From an uncultured Bacteroidota bacterium (GTDB lineage: Bacteria; Bacteroidota; Bacteroidia; Chitinophagales; Chitinophagaceae): a DNA stretch of 34,589 nucleotides. The notes under the pieces were generated by a model. That model saw only the letters and a program-made list of their open reading frames with translations, was not told the DNA's origin and ran no database searches. Shown here piece by piece: positions 31,097-34,589 of the stretch. Both the position numbers and the translations under genes were made by a program. The DNA lies in the NCBI GenBank assembly GCA_902826165.1, contig CADEDV010000021.1, positions 37,486-72,074 on the forward strand, in the 5' to 3' direction. How positions within the stretch are numbered: the first letter of the stretch is position 1; each line of letters begins with the position of its first letter.

Positions 31097-33490
31097 ATGG
31101 AAAAGCCAACGCTATCAACGATGCCAGCCGATGAAAAGCTATCCTTTGACCGGTTCCGGGATGAAGTGCTGAAAGACTACCGGGTAGCCTGCATCAGCCG
31201 GGAGACCAGTCTTTTAGGCCGCAAGGAAGTCCTGACCGGTAAAGCCAAGTTTGGCATTTTTGGAGATGGTAAAGAAGTGGCCCAAGTGGCGATGGCTAAG
31301 TTTTTCCAGCCAGGAGATTTTCGCAGCGGGTATTACCGTGACCAGACCTTTGCTTTTGCGATCGGGCTTACTACCTCTGAACAGTATTTTGCCCAGCTTT
31401 ATGCTGACCCGGATATCAATAATGACCCCTTTAGTGCCGGCCGGCAGATGAATGCTCATTTTGCCACCCCCAATACAGATGCAAATGGCGAATGGCTGGA
31501 TCTAACGGCTATGAAAAATACAGCCGCAGACATGGCCCCCACGGCCGGTCAAATGCCCCGCAGTCTCGGGTTAGCTTATGCTTCAAGGATGTTCAGAAAG
31601 CTGGAAAAATTGCGTTCTCTAACTGGACTTTCCCAAAATGGAAATGAAGTTTGCTTTGCCACGATTGGTGATTCCTCCACCAGCGAAGGGCATTTTTGGG
31701 AAACTATCAATGCGGCCGGTGTGCTGCAGGTTCCGCTGGCGGTGTTTGTCTGGGATAATGGGTATGGCATTTCTGTTCCCAAAAAATACCAGACCACGAA
31801 AGGATCTATCTCAGAAATATTACAAGGCTTTCAAAAAACAGAAGGCACTAACGGTTTAAATATTTACAAAGTAAAAGGTTGGGATTATGCCGGCATGTGT
31901 GAAGCATTTGAAGAAGGTATCAGGCTGGCGAGAACCACGCATACTCCTTGTGTTTTTCATGTGGAAGAGATAACACAACCACAAGGGCATTCCACTTCGG
32001 GGAGTCATGAAAGATATAAGCCGACCGAAAGATTAGAATGGGAAAGAGAGTGGGATGGTATTAAAAAGATGAAGGAATGGATTATTGAAACCGGCCTGGC
32101 CGATGAGGAAGAACTGAACCAGTTGCAGGACGAAGCAAAAGACGAAGTACGAAACGGGAAGAATAAGGCCTGGGAAAAATACCAGGCACCGATCAAAGCA
32201 CAGGCTACCAGAACGATTGAATTGATCAACCAGCTATCCAATGGACTGGCCGGGATGTCAGATGAATTTAGAAAAATTGCTGCGGGACTTTCTGCTAACC
32301 GGGAACCTTTGCGCAGGGATGTAATGAAAGCATTGTATGCGGCTATTGGTCTTGCCGGGAATCATGATGCTGCTTTCTGGATCAAAGATTATTATAAAGA
32401 CCTGCAGGAGGAGAATAAAGCATTTTTTAATTCTTATTTATATAATGAAGGTCCTAAGAGTGCTTTAAGTGTTTTGGCAGTGGAAGCTGTCTATCCGCTG
32501 GATGCTCCCTTTATCAATGGGTATGAAATATTGAATAAATATTTCGACCAGCTATTCACCAACAATCCTAAAGTAGTGGCATTTGGCGAAGACATGGGAT
32601 TGATCGGGGATGTGAACCAGGGCTTTGCCGGTTTGCAGGCCAAACATGGAGAGGAAAGAATTTTTGATACCGGTATACGGGAGCTTACGATCATGGGCCA
32701 GGGAATTGGTTTAGCCTTCCGTGGATTGAGACCGATCGCTGAGATACAGTATCTCGATTACCTGTTATACGGACTGCAACCATTAAGCGATGATGTGGCC
32801 ACACTACATTACAGAACATTTGGTAAACAAAGCTGCCCGCTGATCGTCCGCACAAGAGGACACCGGCTGGAAGGTATCTGGCATAGCGGTTCACCGATGG
32901 GGGTGGTGATCAATGCCCTTCGTGGTATGTATGTATGTGTGCCCCGGAATATGACACAGGCTGCGGGGATGTATAATACATTATTAAAAGGCAATGATCC
33001 GGGAATTGTGATCGAATGCCTGAATGGATACCGGTTAAAAGAAAAATTACCGGCTAATTTATCAGACTTTACTGTTGCCCTTGGTGTACCCGAAGTGATC
33101 CGGGAAGGAAATGATATGACCATTGTATCCTACGGATCAACACTTCGTATTGTGCAGGAAGCAGCAACAATACTGGATGCACAGGGCATCAGTTGCGAGA
33201 TCGTGGATGTACAGACTTTATTACCCTTCGATATCCATCATAAAATTCTTGAATCATTAAAGAAAACAAACCGTATTGTTTTTGTGGATGAAGATGTACC
33301 GGGCGGAGCGGCAGCGTATATGTTCAATAAAGTGATGGAAGAACAGGGGGGATACAGGTATCTGGATGTGGCGGCAAGAACCATTACCGGTAAAGCACAT
33401 CGCCCGGCCTACGGAAGTGATGGTGATTATTTCAGCAAGCCCAATGCCGAAGAGATTGAAGCGGTGATCAAACAAATGATGACAGAGTAA
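31097..33490 (+). CDS. 2-oxoacid dehydrogenase E1 component, alpha and beta subunits fused
   Basis: Thiamine-diphosphate enzyme of 797 residues combining E1-alpha (about 1-400) and E1-beta (about 465-797). It would decarboxylate a branched-chain 2-oxoacid or pyruvate and pass the acyl group to an E2 lipoyl protein in the cytoplasm. The alpha half carries the cofactor motif starting at G191, GDSSTSEGHFWETINAAG...NGYGIS. The beta half has VVAFGEDMGLIGDVNQGF, RGLRPIAEIQYLDYLLYG, VRTRGHRLEGIWHSGSPMG and SCEIVDVQTLLPFD. A linker of about 60-80 residues joins them. Fused E1s are a Bacteroidota trait. No E2 or E3 gene is adjacent, so substrate choice stays open. ATG 31097 is only 4 nt after a perfect -7 box; ATG 31121 is the alternative start. 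Confidence 0.93.
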   Translation: MEKPTLSTMPADEKLSFDRFRDEVLKDYRVACISRETSLLGRKEVLTGKAKFGIFGDGKEVAQVAMAKFFQPGDFRSGYYRDQTFAFAIGLTTSEQYFAQLYADPDINNDPFSAGRQMNAHFATPNTDANGEWLDLTAMKNTAADMAPTAGQMPRSLGLAYASRMFRKLEKLRSLTGLSQNGNEVCFATIGDSSTSEGHFWETINAAGVLQVPLAVFVWDNGYGISVPKKYQTTKGSISEILQGFQKTEGTNGLNIYKVKGWDYAGMCEAFEEGIRLARTTHTPCVFHVEEITQPQGHSTSGSHERYKPTERLEWEREWDGIKKMKEWIIETGLADEEELNQLQDEAKDEVRNGKNKAWEKYQAPIKAQATRTIELINQLSNGLAGMSDEFRKIAAGLSANREPLRRDVMKALYAAIGLAGNHDAAFWIKDYYKDLQEENKAFFNSYLYNEGPKSALSVLAVEAVYPLDAPFINGYEILNKYFDQLFTNNPKVVAFGEDMGLIGDVNQGFAGLQAKHGEERIFDTGIRELTIMGQGIGLAFRGLRPIAEIQYLDYLLYGLQPLSDDVATLHYRTFGKQSCPLIVRTRGHRLEGIWHSGSPMGVVINALRGMYVCVPRNMTQAAGMYNTLLKGNDPGIVIECLNGYRLKEKLPANLSDFTVALGVPEVIREGNDMTIVSYGSTLRIVQEAATILDAQGISCEIVDVQTLLPFDIHHKILESLKKTNRIVFVDEDVPGGAAAYMFNKVMEEQGGYRYLDVAARTITGKAHRPAYGSDGDYFSKPNAEEIEAVIKQMMTE

Positions 33491-33526
33491 ATATCTTTTC
33501 CGGGTATTCATTAGATAGCCAGCGAC

Positions 33527-34144
33527 ATGCCGACAAACTTTCTTTTCATCATTGATGTATTAGGTACATTCTCTTTTGCGGTTTCTGGTGCTTTTCTCGC
33601 TATGCAAAAGAAGCTGGATCCGTTCGGGGTATTGGTATTATCTTTTGTTACCGCCATTGGTGGCGGCACACTCCGGGATATACTGATCGGTAATCTCCCC
33701 GTTGGCTGGTTAAGAAATGAAACAGCAACCATCGTTATTTTCTCTTCTGCTATTGCTACGATGATCTTTGGGAGGTTCTTAAAGCAATTCACCACCACTT
33801 TATTTTTATTTGATGCGCTGGGACTTGGCCTGTTTACCATTATTGGTATTGAACTGGGTATTGAGAAAAATTTCAGTACCGGTATTTGTATAGCACTGGG
33901 AACGATCACTGCCTGTTTTGGTGGTGTGATCCGGGATGTTTTATTGAACGATGTTCCCTTGCTGTTCCGGAAAGAAATTTATGCGATGGCCTGTATTGCC
34001 GGCGGGCTAATCTATTTTTTGCTCAGGAAAATAAATCTTGATGAAAATATTTCCAAAACGATCTGCATCCTGCTCATCTTTGCCATTCGTGTAATTGCTG
34101 TTCGCTATAAAATATCCTTGCCTCAATTTTATACTCATAAATAA
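33527..34144 (+). CDS. TRIC-like (UPF0126) cation-channel family membrane protein
   Basis: Membrane protein of 205 residues made of two homologous halves, each with three helices. Half 1 begins FIIDVLGTFSFAVSGAFLAM and contains VTAIGGGTLRDILIGNLP; half 2 begins LFLFDALGLGLFTIIGIELG and contains TACFGGVIRDVLLNDVP. The 'GGG-RD' and 'GG-RD' turns are the signature of the bacterial TRIC (formerly UPF0126) family, which includes trimeric potassium-permeable channels. The length is normal. It starts 36 nt after the E1 gene in the same direction and ends 5 nt before the PhzF-family gene, so those two are probably cotranscribed. A link between transport and the metabolic genes is not implied. Confidence 0.93.
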   Translation: MPTNFLFIIDVLGTFSFAVSGAFLAMQKKLDPFGVLVLSFVTAIGGGTLRDILIGNLPVGWLRNETATIVIFSSAIATMIFGRFLKQFTTTLFLFDALGLGLFTIIGIELGIEKNFSTGICIALGTITACFGGVIRDVLLNDVPLLFRKEIYAMACIAGGLIYFLLRKINLDENISKTICILLIFAIRVIAVRYKISLPQFYTHK

Positions 34145-34149
34145 CTTTC

Positions 34150-34589
34150 ATGAAACTGATCATGTACCAGGTAGATGCCTTTGCTGATAAAGTTTTTGCA
34201 GGCAACCCAGCGGCTGTGATACCTTTAGAAAAATGGATCGGCGATGAGCTGATGCAGCAGATTGCTATGGAAAACAACCTGGCGGAAACTGTTTTTTTTG
34301 TGGCGAGGGATAACCATTTTGATATCCGCTGGTTCACTCCCGAACTGGAAATTAATTTATGTGGTCATGCTACACTGGCATCCGCCTATGTTTTATATGA
34401 ATTTTTAGGGTATAAAAAACCGGCGATCACTTTTCACTCTAAAAGCGGCCCGTTGTATGTGAGCCGAGAAGATGAAATTATTAAACTCGACTTTCCATCC
34501 TGGAAACCGGAACGGATTGATGAATACCCGGAGGAATTGCTCACTTCATTAGGCAATCCTGATATCGTTAGTGTGTATAAATACAGGGA
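34150..34589 (+). CDS. PhzF-family isomerase-like protein, N-terminal part (runs off the window)
   Basis: About 146 N-terminal residues of a PhzF-family protein (diaminopimelate-epimerase-like fold), cut by the window end. Family landmarks are MYQVDAFADKVFAGNPAAVI, then MENNLAETVFFVARDN with the conserved catalytic glutamate (LAET), and IRWFTPELEINLCGHATLA with the CGHAT motif. PhzF itself isomerises dihydro-hydroxyanthranilate in phenazine biosynthesis, but most family members lie outside phenazine clusters. No other phz gene is visible here, so 'phenazine' should not be read into this one. It starts 5 nt after the TRIC-like gene and probably shares its transcript. Confidence 0.92.
   Translation, partial: MKLIMYQVDAFADKVFAGNPAAVIPLEKWIGDELMQQIAMENNLAETVFFVARDNHFDIRWFTPELEINLCGHATLASAYVLYEFLGYKKPAITFHSKSGPLYVSREDEIIKLDFPSWKPERIDEYPEELLTSLGNPDIVSVYKYR

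Noticed and set aside
34150-34589. Phenazine biosynthesis cluster
   Set aside because: Only a PhzF-family protein is present; no other phz gene is visible and the family is broad.
1-34589. tRNA, rRNA, CRISPR arrays, prophage or transposase genes
   Set aside because: Looked for in all gaps and translations; no cloverleaf-like sequence, no regularly spaced long repeats, no integrase or transposase motifs.

Overview
The window looks like chromosomal DNA from a Bacteroidota bacterium, most likely a member of the Chitinophagaceae or a close relative. The grounds are: a TonB-dependent receptor with an N-terminal carboxypeptidase-regulatory-like domain; a secreted protein with the gliding-motility (type IX secretion) C-terminal domain; DUF1573 proteins; LytS/LytTR and TPR-type two-component systems; a fused alpha/beta 2-oxoacid dehydrogenase E1; almost no Shine-Dalgarno sequences; and several promoters of the Bacteroidota type (TTTG about 20 bp upstream of TAnnTTTG). 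I see no rRNA, tRNA, CRISPR array, prophage or transposase. These family and lineage calls are by reading the translations; no database search was run.

Layout. 1-2391 (minus): the 5' part of a TonB-dependent receptor gene and a PLP aminotransferase. 2807-3676 (plus): an RpoD-like sigma factor closed by a strong terminator. 3877-5061: a compact ArsR / SRPBCC / DoxX-like operon with a very clear promoter and duplicated operator, followed by a DUF4256 gene. 5884-10659: a secreted S41-like/TPR protein, a small membrane protein (minus), a secreted unknown protein and a sialate O-acetylesterase-type esterase. 10677-13310 (minus): a TPR sensor kinase with a NarL-type regulator. 13459-16665: a small dubious ORF, a PepSY-like secreted protein, a lipoprotein (minus) and a type IX-secreted protein. 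17021-20976: a signalling cluster of CHASE3-PAS kinase, Rcp1-like receiver and REC-PAS-PAS kinase. 21244-22770: an IPT/NHL-repeat lipoprotein and a small membrane protein. 23113-27535: a LytS-type kinase and a LytTR regulator, separated by an oppositely oriented secreted protein of unknown function. 27668-29541: two membrane proteins, the second DoxX-like. 29545-31024 (minus): a small helical protein and two tandem DUF1573 proteins. 31097-34589: fused E1 2-oxoacid dehydrogenase, a TRIC-like channel and the start of a PhzF-family gene.

The window is rich in signal transduction: three separate two-component modules lie within about 17 kb, next to secreted or surface proteins they may control. 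No single locus is an obvious new defence or biosynthetic system. The most informative non-obvious observations are (i) a degenerate copy of part of the DoxX-like gene 28312-29541 hidden in the gap at 20999-21115, with an in-frame stop; (ii) the ArsR promoter whose two 19-bp operator copies bracket the -7 box; (iii) two genes (2391 minus and 31097 plus) whose ATG lies only 4 nt after a perfect -7 box, implying leaderless transcripts or later starts; and (iv) an octamer tandem repeat covering the upstream promoter region of the aminotransferase gene.
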